Under the pieces are notes generated by a model that worked only from the letters and a program-made list of their open reading frames with translations, did no database searches and was not told where the DNA came from. Position numbers and translations under genes: made by a program. 64,000 bases of DNA from Prevotella dentasini JCM 15908 (GTDB taxonomy: Bacteria; Bacteroidota; Bacteroidia; Bacteroidales; Bacteroidaceae): assembly GCF_000614065.1 (NCBI RefSeq), contig NZ_BAKG01000010.1, positions 38,866 through 102,865 of the forward strand, given 5' to 3'. This document shows, in pieces, positions 31,606 to 42,257 of the stretch; the stretch's first letter is position 1; every line of letters starts with the position of its first letter.

Positions 31606-32725
31606 TTACTTTACCAACAGCTTCGAAGTCGTTACCGAGCCGTCGGTGTTTTCGGTCTTGCGGATGACGAAGCCCTTGGCAGGCGACGATACGCGCTGTC
31701 CGCTCAGGTCGTAGTAGGTTACCTTCGCTGCGCTACTCTTCTGTGCATCTCTTATGCCGCTTGTCTCATTAGAGAGTACGCAGCTGTTGTAATAGTCAAG
31801 GAGCGACAGCTCGTCGGGGTTGTCATTGAATATCAGGGAAGTTGTCTTGAGCGTATAGCGGTCGTTGGCTGCATCGTATTCGAATACGACATCGGTGAGC
31901 GGTGCGTCGTCATCCTCGGGGGTAACTGCGTTGGAACTTCCCACCAGATAAGTCTGGAAGATGAGCACGGTGCCCATGAACTGGCCTTTCTTGAATGTTA
32001 CAAGTCCGTTGCTGTCAATGGTGCCCTTGATGGTGCCTTCAGGTACATGGTGTATATGCCTTGGAAGTAGACATCGTTGCCGTCGCGTGCAACCTTCACT
32101 ATCCCTGAAACAGGTGCAGAGCCGTCTCCGGTCATCTTGTAGTCGGTTGTGGCAAGGCCTTCGGGTATGGCTACAGGCTTTTCTTCGACCTCCGTGCAGG
32201 TTACGTCAAAGTCGCCCGTGCCTCCCCAAGCACTTCCTTGTTCTGGAATTTCTGCTGCTACACCGAGAATTACGGAGCCGTCGGAGTTTGTACCATTCAG
32301 TTTCAGGTCTTTTCCATCTATGGTATATGTGAAGTTCGATGTTGTCTCATCTACCGCGAAGTCTACCGGGTCGTCCGACACCTTCTCCATGATGAATATT
32401 TTGAAGCTGGCGTTGTATTCTTGCATATAATACACGGTCTGGCCCGTGGGTACCGTGATGGTATTCCCGTCTATTGTGCCCTTTATCCAAGTATTGGTCA
32501 TGAAACCCGATATAGGTTCTGGATATAGACGGTCTTTCCGTCGTCGCCATAGACTACATCCATGAACTTGCTGGATATTCCCTCTATCTTGCCGGTGTTG
32601 GTATTGTAGGTTTTTCCTACCCGGTTATACGACTTGCGGGTTCCCTCCGGGGTGTCAGTGATAATTGTTTGGGCACACAGCTTCATTGCCATCATAGCAA
32701 GAAGCATAAAAAGCATTCTTTTCAT
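31606..32725 (-). CDS. secreted protein with type IX-like C-terminal tail (two frameshifts)
   Basis: Signal peptide MKRMLFMLLAMMAMKLCAQ, then modules in which the pattern IKGTIDGNTITVPTGQ / IKGTIDSNGLVTFKKGQF recurs, and a C-terminal domain VTYYDLSGQRVSSPAKGFVIRK...KLLVK of the kind used as a sorting tail in Bacteroidetes. Three frames carry the parts: near 32513 and near 32050 a C is missing from short C runs (TATC[C]GGG and TACC[C]TGAA). Corrected length about 373 residues. The function of the modules is unknown. Confidence 0.75.
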
Positions 32726-32935
32726 AAATTAAAAATAAAATGAGTGAATATAAAAATTGTAATGAAAAATCTTGTTCAGAGATAGACTATCGTCTGCTCT
32801 TGATTGGAATCGGCAATAAGCCAAATAGTTGGTGAATTGAATTACTGGCTGAAAGTATAGGAGCGGATAGAGCCGCCCCTACTTCTTCCTATACGTATCT
32901 GTTATTTCTATAACTTGTGGTACAGTCTGTTATCC

Positions 32936-34126
32936 TTATTCCGGGTTCGTGTGGAACTCAATGGCCTGAATGTCTGTCGTTATTCCGCCGTCATAGCCGA
33001 AGACCAGAAGCACGCAGTCTGTGTCGCTTTGCCCTGTTGGCACCTTGCCTTTGAAGTCTCCAGAGAAGATGCTTGACTCCAAGCCACCATAGAAACTGAG
33101 GGTGCTTACAATGCTGGTGGCAGCCTTCACCTTGTCGTCTTCTGCATTCTGTAGCTCTCTTTCCCAGACGCGCTTGCTCTGTATGTTGAGGACATACTTG
33201 TCGGCTGTGGTGGTCTTGACGGTTACGTCAACTCCGTCATGGTATACGTTGTCAATGGTTACCTGAATGTTGTTATTGGAGACTTCAGCCGCCGTGGTCT
33301 TGAACTCCTCCATGTAGGGTTCCGTAGTGAATGTGCCTTCTGGTGTAACACCGTAGCAGTAGACAACATATTCGGTTTCTGGAGTAAGGTCTGCCCCTTT
33401 TAATTCTTTGAGCGTTGTCTCCAGCTTCCCGGTGCGCAACAGGTTGGGGAGCAGCTCCTTCAGTTCTACGCCCATCTGTTCTGCCAAGTATGTCCAATAC
33501 TCCGTGTCAGCCTTCTGCACGTTTGTATAGCGCTGAATCATTGTGTTGTAGTCTTCCTTGGTAACGATGAAGGGATAGTAGGTCATGCTTGCATCCTTCG
33601 GTGTAACGACAAGCGAGCCGTCGGCTGAAGCGACATTGGATATTTCAATCTTAAACTCATCGGTAGCCTTTGCAAGAGTCTTCGCTTCTTTCTTGGTCAT
33701 GGCACAGGGTATCCCGTCGCTGTCGACTCCCAATACATAGAAATAGTAGGTAGTCGCCTCGGTGAGGCCTTGAATCCATGCATAATAAGGAGCAGTCTGC
33801 ACAATGTTATATTGCTCGATTATCTTCTTGCGTATTTCTCCTTCCGTGCCTGTAAGCTCTTCGGGAGAAATCAGGATATAGTACTTTACACAATTCTCCG
33901 GCTGTGCGACGTCTATCAATATCTTGTCTGTTTGTACTTCGGTAATATCGAAAGTGAACTCCTCCATCTTGAAGGAGGTGAACTTCAGGTCTTTCACTTG
34001 GTCTAATATTACAGCCTTGGAAGTTTTTTCCTTTGTTATGAACTTTAGAATTTCATTGCTCCCTGTCTGTCCAAAGACTACAGTGGCAAAGAAAGAAGCC
34101 ATAAACAGCAATATAGTTTTCTTCAT
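32936..34126 (-). CDS. secreted protein with fibronectin type III-like modules
   Basis: 396 residues starting with signal peptide MKKTILLFMASFFATVVFGQ. After a short N-terminal domain come two or three repeats of about 90 residues with the FnIII-like ending LTEATTYYFYVLGVDSDG and LTPETEYVVYCYGVTPEG. It is a paralogue of the neighbouring gene 34181-35350. No lipobox is visible, so it is exported to the periplasm or surface. Function unknown; no C-terminal sorting tail is obvious. Same strand and close to its neighbours, suggesting a common operon. Confidence 0.75.
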   Translation of the reverse strand: MKKTILLFMASFFATVVFGQTGSNEILKFITKEKTSKAVILDQVKDLKFTSFKMEEFTFDITEVQTDKILIDVAQPENCVKYYILISPEELTGTEGEIRKKIIEQYNIVQTAPYYAWIQGLTEATTYYFYVLGVDSDGIPCAMTKKEAKTLAKATDEFKIEISNVASADGSLVVTPKDASMTYYPFIVTKEDYNTMIQRYTNVQKADTEYWTYLAEQMGVELKELLPNLLRTGKLETTLKELKGADLTPETEYVVYCYGVTPEGTFTTEPYMEEFKTTAAEVSNNNIQVTIDNVYHDGVDVTVKTTTADKYVLNIQSKRVWERELQNAEDDKVKAATSIVSTLSFYGGLESSIFSGDFKGKVPTGQSDTDCVLLVFGYDGGITTDIQAIEFHTNPE

Positions 34127-34180
34127 TTGTTTTTTCTCTATAAAGTTGTGATTGTTGAAAATTGGAAAAGCATCAGCATT

Positions 34181-35350
34181 TTATTCTGCTGGGGTTGTAA
34201 ACGGAATAACTATAGGTTCTCCTGCAGGAGCTCCTTCGTCTATAGGTATAGCGAAGGCGAAATATTTTCTTCCCGGCTTTCTGTTGGGGAAAGTCTTGGA
34301 TGAGTCGCCATTCACAACCAATGGATTCACGTCAACTTGGTAGCAGAAGTCCTCGGCCATAGCCTTGTAGTCGCCCTTGAAGGCATTGACGTATGCTTCG
34401 CCTTCGACTGCCAAGACGTAGCCTTCGTCATTGGTTGTCTTCGCATTAAGGGTAACGGTTCTTGCCCCGAGGTCGCTTAATGTCAAGGTAATCTGGTTGG
34501 TTGTCGGCTTCGCTGCCGGAGTGTTAGCGGTCTTTGTATATACAGGCGTGGTAGGATTCCCGTCTGCATCCATGCCAAAGGCAACAATCATCTGCTTGGA
34601 ATTCCATCTAAGACGGGTTCCCGTAATGCTTTGCTCACCAGTGTAGAGCTGTCTGTCCATGATGCTTTGCCATGTCTCACCGGGATACATGCTTGCCAGC
34701 CACTGCCAATATGCAATAAAATGATTGATTACATCACCACCGTTGCTTTCGGCATTACAATCCTCTATATACTTTTCATAACCGCTGCAAAGGGCTTCGT
34801 ACTTTCCTGAGAAGTTGTTGGGAACAACTTTGTAAGTAACGGTCGTCGGCGTTGTCTCAATAATCTCAATTCTCAGAAGGTCATCGGCAACCTTACCAGT
34901 TCTCACATTAAGTTTGGAAACTCCACTTGGAATTTCATTGCTGTCGAAAGCGAGAGCATATACAATATAGTCCTTTTCTGACTCCAACTCCGTAAAGTCC
35001 TTTACATACGACGCATCGGATTCTACTGTCTTATTCTCCAGAAGGTAATCCTTTATTTCGTCGTCGGACAACACCTTTCCGGCAGGAAGGCAGGCAGCAT
35101 AAAATTTCGAGCAGTTAGGCTGAAGCTCGAAGTCGACGGCAACAGAACTTGAAGTTGCGTATCTTTGCTTAAGGCCTACCTGTGCACTCTCATAATATGC
35201 AAATGTAATGGAGTCGAGATCGTCGGTAAGATATGCAATCTTTTCACCCGACTTCATTGTTGCAGTAACTTTATGATATTGCTTGTCACTTTGGGCGTTT
35301 GCAACCAGTCCCAAGCTAATGGCCAATAAAAATAGTAGATATTTTTTCAT
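34181..35350 (-). CDS. secreted protein with fibronectin type III-like modules (paralogue)
   Basis: 389 residues with signal peptide MKKYLLFLLAISLGLVANAQ. The N-terminal domain and the modules ending FTELESEKDYIVYALAFDSNE and KPGRKYFAFAIPIDEG match the pattern of the preceding paralogue. It overlaps nothing but lies only 2-3 bases from the gene 35353-35838, so the two are co-transcribed. Function unknown. Confidence 0.75.
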   Translation of the reverse strand: MKKYLLFLLAISLGLVANAQSDKQYHKVTATMKSGEKIAYLTDDLDSITFAYYESAQVGLKQRYATSSSVAVDFELQPNCSKFYAACLPAGKVLSDDEIKDYLLENKTVESDASYVKDFTELESEKDYIVYALAFDSNEIPSGVSKLNVRTGKVADDLLRIEIIETTPTTVTYKVVPNNFSGKYEALCSGYEKYIEDCNAESNGGDVINHFIAYWQWLASMYPGETWQSIMDRQLYTGEQSITGTRLRWNSKQMIVAFGMDADGNPTTPVYTKTANTPAAKPTTNQITLTLSDLGARTVTLNAKTTNDEGYVLAVEGEAYVNAFKGDYKAMAEDFCYQVDVNPLVVNGDSSKTFPNRKPGRKYFAFAIPIDEGAPAGEPIVIPFTTPAE

Positions 35351-35352
35351 AA

Positions 35353-35838
35353 TTATTTCTTGAATTTGAGTGTGCTGTTGTTTATCTTGAAAAGGTAAAT
35401 GCCTTCAGGAAGTCCTGATACGTCAACGGGTGTTCCCGCCCACTTGTCATTTTTGCTGATGAGCTTTCCGTCAATGGTATACAATGCCGTTGTGTATTTT
35501 TCCCCTTGCTTGTAGCCGTCTATATAGATAAGGCCACTGCCGGCAGGTGAATAGACAATAAGGTCTCCGTCAGGAAGTTTTGTATTCCCAATTCCATCCA
35601 CAACATCAAATTCAATAGAGGTGATGTTGTCAAACTTGAATAGTTCTCCCTGACTTCCGTCTTTCTTAACGACGGCAATTCCGTCATCATTAAATTTGAA
35701 CCCTTTCATGTCTGCTACATTGAAAGTTTGGTCTCCTGTAGTCGTCTTGACAATTACTTTCGATGCACTTTGCGCATGAGCGGCAGAGGCAAATGCGGTA
35801 GCAAGCATCAGGAAGGTCATGACTCTTTTCTTTTTCAT
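35353..35838 (-). CDS. small secreted protein with type IX-like sorting tail
   Basis: 161 residues with signal peptide MKKKRVMTFLMLATAFASAAHAQ. The body (GDQTFNVADMKGFKFNDDG..FKFDNITSIEFD) is followed by a tail ALYTIDGKLISKNDKWAGTPVDVSGLPEGIYLFKI, the pattern of C-terminal domains recognised by the type IX secretion system (YxxDGKxI...GIYxxK). First gene of the operon under the promoter at 35931-35962. Confidence 0.78.
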   Translation of the reverse strand: MKKKRVMTFLMLATAFASAAHAQSASKVIVKTTTGDQTFNVADMKGFKFNDDGIAVVKKDGSQGELFKFDNITSIEFDVVDGIGNTKLPDGDLIVYSPAGSGLIYIDGYKQGEKYTTALYTIDGKLISKNDKWAGTPVDVSGLPEGIYLFKINNSTLKFKK

Positions 35839-35930
35839 AAAGCTTTTATTTAATTAGTAAATGTGAATAATAGACCACCAGTTATAAGGTCCTTGTCTGG
35901 ATTTATGTTAGCGGCATAGTTTATTATGTG

Positions 35931-35962
35931 CAAAGTTAAGGAGAAACAACAAAAGGAACAAA
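35931..35962 (-). promoter_or_regulatory. promoter of the secreted-protein operon
   Basis: Minus-strand TTTG (35959-35962), 20 bases, TAACTTTG (35931-35938). The start codon follows about 95 bases later, leaving a leader of moderate length. Confidence 0.75.
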
Positions 35963-36061
35963 TTTTCATGTACTTTTTTCAGCTGACATGCCAAAATAAT
36001 GCTTGCCTTGACTTTTTGCTTATCAATGTATCGCAATGTGAGCAAGACTTTTCCGAATAAT

Positions 36062-36120
36062 GAAAACGGCACTTTAGGGCAATGAAAACGGCACTTTCAT
36101 ACACTGAAAGTGCCGTTCTC
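36062..36120. repeat. three short palindromic repeats (AAAGTGCC family)
   Basis: GAAAACGGCACTTT at 36062-36075, GAAAACGGCACTTTC at 36084-36098 and GAAAGTGCCGTTCTC at 36106-36120, exactly 22 bases apart. The third is inverted relative to the first two. Same family as at 646 and 19025. Confidence 0.8.
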
Positions 36121-36158
36121 AATTTCGTCATCGCGATGCTTGTTTTTTTATCCAAAAC

Positions 36159-38368
36159 TTATATTCGGTTGACCTGCTTTACTCCCTTTATGGTGCGCAG
36201 TCTTTTTATCAGCATGTTTAGTTTGGAGAGGTCGTCGAGCATGACTACAAGATTCCCCGAGAATAGTCCATCATGGGAATCGATATTGATAGACCGCATG
36301 ACAATCTTCTCATCTTTGGAAATAATGTTCGTGATATTGCTGATGATGCCAATGTCGTCATTGCCGATGATACGGAGAGTTGTGCTGTACTGCGACGAGC
36401 CTTTACCGCTCCAACAGGCTTTCACGATGCGGTAGCCGAAGCGTTTGCGCATTTCCGGGGCGTTGGGGCAGTCGTTGCGGTGAATCTTTATGCCTCCGTT
36501 GATGGTAACGAAACCGAAGACCGGGTCGCCATAGATGGGATGGCAGCATTTGGACAACGTGAAGTCGATTCCCTTCAGATTCTCGTCGATGACGAGCACG
36601 TCGTCATTGTTTCGGGAGAGGATTGCATCGGGATTCTTGTACTCGAAATTTTCCGCACTCTCGGTCTCCTTTGGCTGATTGAGGTTATGGGCGCGGTTGT
36701 ATACTTTCTGATATTCCTCTATGACGTAGTTCGGGTCAAGTTTCTCGTCGGCAATCTGCTTGTAGAAATCGGACACTTCTTTGAATCCGAGCCTTTTCAG
36801 CAGGTGTGCCATAATAGGGTCTTCTATTTCTATCTTTTTGTTCTTGAATCTTCTTTCAAGCATTTCCTTGGCGTAGATTCCTTCCTTGACCTGAGTCTCT
36901 TTCAGGGCGAGACGTATTTTTGCCTTGGCACGTGCCGATTTGACGATTTTCAGCCATTCTTGTTTGGGCTTTTGAGAGGAGAGGGTCTGTATTTCTACGG
37001 TATCCCCACTATGCAGTTCGGTCTTGAACGATACATTTTTCCCATTAACCTTTCCTCCTACACACTGGTTTCCGAGCTTTGAGTGGATGTGGTAGGCAAA
37101 GTCAAGGATGGTTGATCCTTTGGGAAACTTCAACAAGTCGCCTTTAGGCGTGAAGACATAGATTTCCTTTTCGTATAGTCCTAATTTGAATTGGTCCATT
37201 ACTTCCAAGTTGCTTCCTGCCTCCAATGCGGTGCGAATGGAAGCGAGCCAGTCGTCCATGCCTCCTTCTGCCTTTACGCCTTTGTAACGCCAGTGGGCAG
37301 CCAGTCCGTGTTCTGCAACTTCGTCCATCCGCTCTGTCCTTATCTGCACTTCTACCCATTTCTGTTCCGGCCCTAAGACGGTGATGTGCAGACACTCGTA
37401 GCCATTCGATTTCGGAACAGATATCCAGTCGCGCAGCCGCTTCGGATTGGGTTGGTACATGTCGGTAACGATGGAGTAGACCTGCCAGCACTGCATTTTC
37501 TCTTTTTCAAAAGGCGAATCGAGAATGATGCGGATGGCAAAGAGGTCGTAAATGCCTTCAAAGTTGCACCGTTGCTTCTTCATCTTCTGCCAAATAGAGT
37601 GGATGGACTTGGTGCGCCCCTTGATGTGAAACTTCAGCCTGTCTGCTCTAACCGCTTGCCGACAGGTTCAATAAAGCGTTTGATATAGGCGTCGCGGGCC
37701 GATTTGGTCTCGTTCAGCTTGTCCTTGATATGGTAGTAGGCATCATGTTCCAAATATTTTAAGGAAAGATCTTCCAACTCGCTTTTCAGTCGGTAGAGAC
37801 CCAGCTTGTGGGCAAGCGGGGCATAGAGGTAGCTGGCTTCTTCGGAAACCTCGTGCTGCGCTTGCTTGTTGACCGTGTCCCGTATTTGCCTCATCAGGTT
37901 GACCCTGTCGGCAATCATAATCAGTATGACGCGCATGTCCTCGGCAAACGAAAGGAGCAGATTGCGGAAGTTTTCGCTTTCGATGACAGGATTCTTCTTG
38001 TATAAATTCTGTATGCGTACAAGCCCGTGTATAATCTTTCCCACTCCTTCGCCGAATTGCTGTTCGACATTTTCCAAAGAGCAATAGCCACTCTGTACAC
38101 CATTATATAATAAGGTGGCAAGAATAGAGTCGCGCTTCAGCCCGATGTCCTTCACTGCTATGATTGCAGTCTGCAGTGAGCACAATATCGGGTTGAGTCC
38201 GAAGGTGTTTCGTTCTATCTTGTTGTTTCTGATAGCATCTTCTGCTATCGCGAGCAATTTCTTCTCATCCTCCAAAATCCATGAAGTAGACAGCTCTTGC
38301 TTCAGTTCCTCAAACAGGATTAAAGATTTCTGCCTTTCATCTTCTGTGAAAACAAACTTTTCCTCCAT
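36159..38368 (-). CDS. relA: RelA/SpoT-type (p)ppGpp synthetase with degenerate hydrolase domain (one-base frameshift)
   Basis: Alarmone enzyme of the stringent response. The N-terminal HD-type domain (about residues 40-170) lacks the His-Asp pair: the motif reads LLYNGVQSG instead of L-x-HD-x-VED, so hydrolase activity is probably lost. The synthetase domain has GRTKSIHSIWQKM, YDLFAIRII, SVPKSNGYECLHITV and EVQIRT. TGS (YVFTPKGDLLKFPKGSTILDFAYHIHS) and a C-terminal ACT domain follow. The frame slips near 37637: EQTG is followed in the next frame by KFHIKGRTKS, with one base missing in AGGC-TGAAG. Corrected length about 736 residues. Confidence 0.9.
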
Positions 38369-38387
38369 ATTATATGATTATTTCGTA

Positions 38388-38395
38388 CAAAGTTA
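38388..38395 (-). promoter_or_regulatory. -7 element of the relA promoter
   Basis: Minus-strand TAACTTTG about 20 bases before the relA start. The matching TTTG element upstream is weak. A TATATTTG on the plus strand (38439-38446) probably serves the divergent DUF4301 gene. Confidence 0.55.
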
Positions 38396-38474
38396 CGAAA
38401 AAAACGGTTATTTATTCCTCATTTTTATAAAAAGTAATTATATTTGCCATACAAATCAACTAAAACATATCTGT

Positions 38475-39991
38475 ATGCTTACACAGGAAGACAGAAAACA
38501 AATTGCCGAAAAAGGAATCAGTGAGGAGCAACTCAACGTACAGCTCAAGAACTTTGAAACAGGCTTTCCCTATCTGCGACTGGAAGGGGCTGCTTCGGTA
38601 GAGAAGGGCATCATGGTTCCCGATGAATCAGCCTGTATTGAATATAAGAGAATATGGGGCAAGTATAAGAAAGAGGGACGGAGAATAGTTAAGTTTGTCC
38701 CCGCCTCGGGTGCTGCCAGCCGGATGTTCAAGGACATGTTTGCCTTTTTGGATGCCGAATACAATGTACCCACGACCAGTTTCGAGAAAGAGTATTTTGC
38801 CAATATACACCGCTTTGCCTTCTATGACCATCTTGATGCTGCCTGCAGACGCAACGAGGGGAAGGGAGTAGAGGCTCTCATTGCCACAGGAAAGTATAAG
38901 TCGGTAGTTGCCAACATGCTGGGAAGAGATGGGCTGAACTATGGTGGGCTTCCCAAGGGGTTGCTTCTGTTCCACGATTATGAAGATGGTGCACGTACTT
39001 CGCTGGAAGAGCATTTGGTAGAGGCAGCCCTCTATGCTGACAGCAATGGCAAGGCTGATATTCATTTTACGGTTTCGCATGAGCATTTGGACTTGTTTAA
39101 GGCAAAGGTGGCAGAGTGTAAGGCCAAGTACGAAGCACGATATGGTGTCTCCATGAACATAACTTTCTCCGAACAGAAACCGAGTACTGACACTGTGGCG
39201 GCTAATCCCGATAATACACCGTTCCGTAACGAAGACGGTTCCTTGTTGTTCCGTCCGGGTGGGCATGGTGCGCTCATTGAGAATCTGAATGATATAGATG
39301 CCGATATTATCTTTGTAAAGAATATAGACAACGTTGTACCCGACCGCCTGAAAGGAACTACCGTCGAGTGGAAGAATGTGATTGCAGGAATCCTTGTCGC
39401 ATTGCAGCGAAAGGTCTTCGGGTATCTGGAGAAATTGGATAACGGAAACTACCGGCATGCGACTTGGAGAAAATGCTTCGTTTCGTACAGCACGACCTGT
39501 GTTGCCGTTGGGACAAGGCGGAGAGTCTGGGGAAAGAGGAGCTTGTCTGCTATCTTCGAAAGAAACTGAATCGCCCCATGCGCGTCTGCGGTATGGTTCG
39601 TAATAGCGGTGAACCCGGGGGCGGCCCGTTCCTTACTTATAATACAGATGGAACGGTCAGCCTACAGATATTGGAAAGTTCGCAGATAAATACTGCTGAA
39701 GAAACTTATGCCAAGATGTTTAGGAGTGGAACTCACTTTAACCCTGTAGACCTTGTGTGTGCTGTCAAGGATTATAGGGGTAGGCCATTCTGTTTGCCGG
39801 AGTTCGTAGATAAGTCGACAGGATTTATCAGTCTTAAGTCGAAGAATGGCAGAGAACTGAAAGCACTGGAGCTGCCGGGGCTTTGGAATGGGGCGATGAG
39901 CGACTGGAATACAGTGTTTGTTGAGGTTCCTTTGGCTACATTCAATCCAGTAAAGACTGTCAATGACCTTCTTCGCGAACAGCATCAATAG
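38475..39991 (+). CDS. DUF4301 family protein (one-base frameshift)
   Basis: About 505 residues when joined. The start at 38475 gives MLTQEDRKQIAEKGISEEQLN. Signature-like stretch LEGAASVEKGI...KFVPASGAASRMFKDMFAFL, a glycine/serine loop suggesting a nucleotidyltransferase-like fold, and later FRPGGHGALIENLNDIDADIIFVKNIDN. Near 39464 one base is missing: HATWRKCF is read where ATLEKMLRFVQHDL is expected. The protein is widespread in Bacteroidales with no known function. Reading from an upstream ATG in the relA promoter region would add residues without family character. Confidence 0.8.
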
Positions 39992-40139
39992 TAAATAGGT
40001 TTGCAGCCTCTCCCTTCGCAATCTCCATCAATGGGAGATTGCGAAAGAGGAGAGGTTTCTTGTTTGTTCTATACGGGACGAAACGTCAGTTCACTGACAG
40101 CCATTTGATAAAAATAATGGAATAATTTGGCAGATATTC

Positions 40140-40170
40140 TTTGGCAATTTACTTTTTTATTGTATCTTTG
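40140..40170 (+). promoter_or_regulatory. promoter of tRNA-Thr/tRNA-Gly
   Basis: TTTG at 40140-40143 and TATCTTTG at 40163-40170, 19 bases apart, ending ten bases before the tRNA-Thr gene. Confidence 0.75.
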
Positions 40171-40180
40171 CACTCGCAAC

Positions 40181-40253
<73 letters not shown>

Positions 40254-40332
40254 CACTTTAGTGAGTATTAGCTTTCATGGATATTCAATCGTAGCGTAGT
40301 AATTCATCTTGCGGTTTAGTATCTTGGTTTTT

Positions 40333-40403
40333 GCGGAATTAGCACATCGGTAGTGCACGGGCTTCCCAAGCCTGGGAGGCGGGTTCGATTCCCGTATTCC
40401 GCT
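40333..40403 (+). tRNA. tRNA-Gly (anticodon CCC)
   Basis: Acceptor GCGGAAT / ATTCCGC, D-arm AGCACATCGGTAGTGC, anticodon loop CTTCCCAAG and GGTTCGATTCC T-arm. Probably co-transcribed with the tRNA-Thr 80 bases upstream. Confidence 0.95.
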
Positions 40404-40520
40404 CTACGCTTCAGCTGTTTATTTCTTCCCTCTTCTTATTTATCTGTGTTAGGTATTTAGACTGGCGAATATTGCAGTTTGGTCTATCTGTTATTTCCAT
40501 TTATATAGATTTCTGTAAAC

Positions 40521-40557
40521 AAAAATCCCCCATAGTCTGTTATTGACCATGAGGGAC
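40521..40557 (-). terminator. terminator of the bamD-rpoZ-DUF4293 operon
   Basis: On the minus strand an imperfect stem (GTCCCTCATGGTC with GACTATGGGGGAT) is followed by TTTTTG. It lies 28 bases after the DUF4293 stop. Confidence 0.65.
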
Positions 40558-40584
40558 TTATATTTGCAGAATATTGATAAAACC

Positions 40585-41037
40585 TTATCTTATTCTGTCG
40601 GCTGCCCTTACCAAGGCTTCGTCGGCAAGAATAGATTTGCGTGCAAGCCATAAAAGGATGAAACCGACCAAAGGCAGGCAAGCTGCAAACTCAATATGGA
40701 AGGTGGAATTAACGGCCAAAACCTGACTGAATACGCCATATACAATATACCACCCGACTATCATCAGCATGGAAAATACGCAGAAGCGTGCCTGACGTTT
40801 GCGGTTGTGATAGTCGAAAATGGCAAATAGGTTGATGGGGCATGTTGTCAAAAGGATGGCAAACAAGGCCCATACACTGAAATCTTTGCTGCCGTTGCCA
40901 TCCATTATCCATAGGTTCATCATCAGGCTGTCAGCTGCCAGCTTGTCGGAAACGAATCTGCCAACAGGCAGGCAGAGAGATGCCATGATGGCAATCAATG
41001 CCAAGAACAGGAAGATAGTCTGCTTGCGCTGTATCAT
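40585..41037 (-). CDS. DUF4293 family membrane protein
   Basis: 150 residues with four membrane helices (about residues 7-26, 56-74, 83-104 and 115-136) and a basic C-terminus ADRIR. It starts IQRKQTIFLFLALIAIMASLCLPVG, typical of the family. It immediately follows the omega subunit gene (three bases apart), the standard arrangement in Bacteroidales. Function unknown. Confidence 0.85.
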   Translation of the reverse strand: MIQRKQTIFLFLALIAIMASLCLPVGRFVSDKLAADSLMMNLWIMDGNGSKDFSVWALFAILLTTCPINLFAIFDYHNRKRQARFCVFSMLMIVGWYIVYGVFSQVLAVNSTFHIEFAACLPLVGFILLWLARKSILADEALVRAADRIR

Positions 41038-41040
41038 GGC

Positions 41041-41382
41041 TTAGTAGTTTTCCTCTTCCTGCCCGTCCTTAGAAGGATCACGCCAGTAAATGTTGCCGTC
41101 AATGAACTCCTGCGTTGCCAAGAGGGTTGGCTTCGGGAGTTTTTCGTAATAGCGGCTAATTTCAATCTGTTCGCGATTCTCGAACACCTCCTCCAGAGAA
41201 TCGTTGTAGGAAGCAAACTCTGCCAACTTCTTACTCAAGTCCTGCTTGATTTCTACAGAAATCTGATTGGCACGCTTGGCTATGATAGCAACACTCTCGT
41301 AGACGTTGTCTGTTTCCTTCCAAAGGTCGCGAACATTACGAGTAACTGTGTTGACGGGTGATTTTGATTTCTTGTAATCCAT
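41041..41382 (-). CDS. rpoZ: RNA polymerase omega subunit
   Basis: 113 residues of the Bacteroidetes omega type: TVTRNVRDLWKETDNVYESVAIIAKRANQISVEIKQDL, in which AIIAKRANQI corresponds to the conserved helix that binds beta-prime. It stabilises the core polymerase. Located between bamD and DUF4293, as in related genomes. Confidence 0.85.
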   Translation of the reverse strand: MDYKKSKSPVNTVTRNVRDLWKETDNVYESVAIIAKRANQISVEIKQDLSKKLAEFASYNDSLEEVFENREQIEISRYYEKLPKPTLLATQEFIDGNIYWRDPSKDGQEEENY

Positions 41383-41416
41383 TCTTTTATATGATATTTA
41401 TTTTATTGTCTCTTGA

Positions 41417-42240
41417 TTAATCCTTCGTTACTTCCTTGCACTTGGCTATGAATTTCTCTGCCGTGGCACGCTCTTTCGAGTCGGGATACTCGTTGATGAA
41501 ACCATAACATTCGTCCTCTGCGTCTTGGAAGCGTTGCAGTTTCTTTGACTCTACGCTCATCTGTGCCAGTTCGAACTTACTTTTCATTACGAGTATGGCA
41601 AAATCCTCGCGCAGATTGCTGTACGGATAGTCATTAAGCGCATTTTCGGCAGTGATGATGCAGGCTTCGTAGTTGTTTCCACCGCTTGTGCAGTTGCCGA
41701 AATAAGAACCGAGATTATAGTAGAGCTTGGCACTCAGGTATTCTTTCCGAATCAGTTTGTCTTGCAAGTCAAAGAGTCGCTGCTGTGCCGCTCCCTTCAT
41801 TACACCATCGGGATAAATGTCAAGGTAGTCCTGAAAGGCGGCTATGGCGGCTATGGTTGGTGTCTGGTCAAGGCGTGGTTCGGGCGTTCCCTCATAGAGC
41901 TCTGCCCGATGTAAAACGAAGCCATCTCGGCATAATAGCCGCGTGGATAGGTCTGAAAATATTTCTTGAAAGCCTCGGAAGCTGCCTCATAGTCTTTCAG
42001 TCCATATTCGGACATGGCAAGCATATAAAGACACTCCTGCGCATTGTCTGTCCCCTTCTCTATTGTTACCAAGTCCTGCAATAGAGAGGCTGCAAAGCCG
42101 TATTTGCCATTGGCAAAACATTCCTTGGCAAACTCATACTTATAAGCGTAATTAGAAGTCTTGTAGACCTGATTGTATTCGTGAGCGCAGCTGGTAAGCA
42201 GAATTGCCGCGCAGAATGTTATGAGGAGCTTCTTCTTCAT
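41417..42240 (-). CDS. bamD: outer membrane assembly lipoprotein BamD (one-base frameshift)
   Basis: Lipoprotein of the BAM complex, which inserts beta-barrel proteins into the outer membrane. The start at 42240 gives MKKKLLITFCAAILLTSC, a signal peptide with lipobox LTSC. TPR-type repeats follow (EFAKECFANGKYGFAASLLQDL; EAFKKYFQTYPRGYYAEMASFYIGQS). Near 41900 the frame slips: SSMREGRPNH-like reading replaces SLYEGTPEPRLDQTPTIAAIAAFQDYLD, with one C missing after CAGAG. Corrected length about 274 residues. bamD is essential where tested, so this is probably an error. An upstream in-frame ATG at 42288 would lie inside the promoter. Confidence 0.88.
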
Positions 42241-42257
42241 TTTCTGATTTTGAATTG

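Noticed and set aside
38115..38474. An upstream ATG that would extend the DUF4301 protein by 120 residues.
   Set aside because: The extension lies antisense to the relA start and promoter; the ATG at 38475 gives the typical N-terminus.
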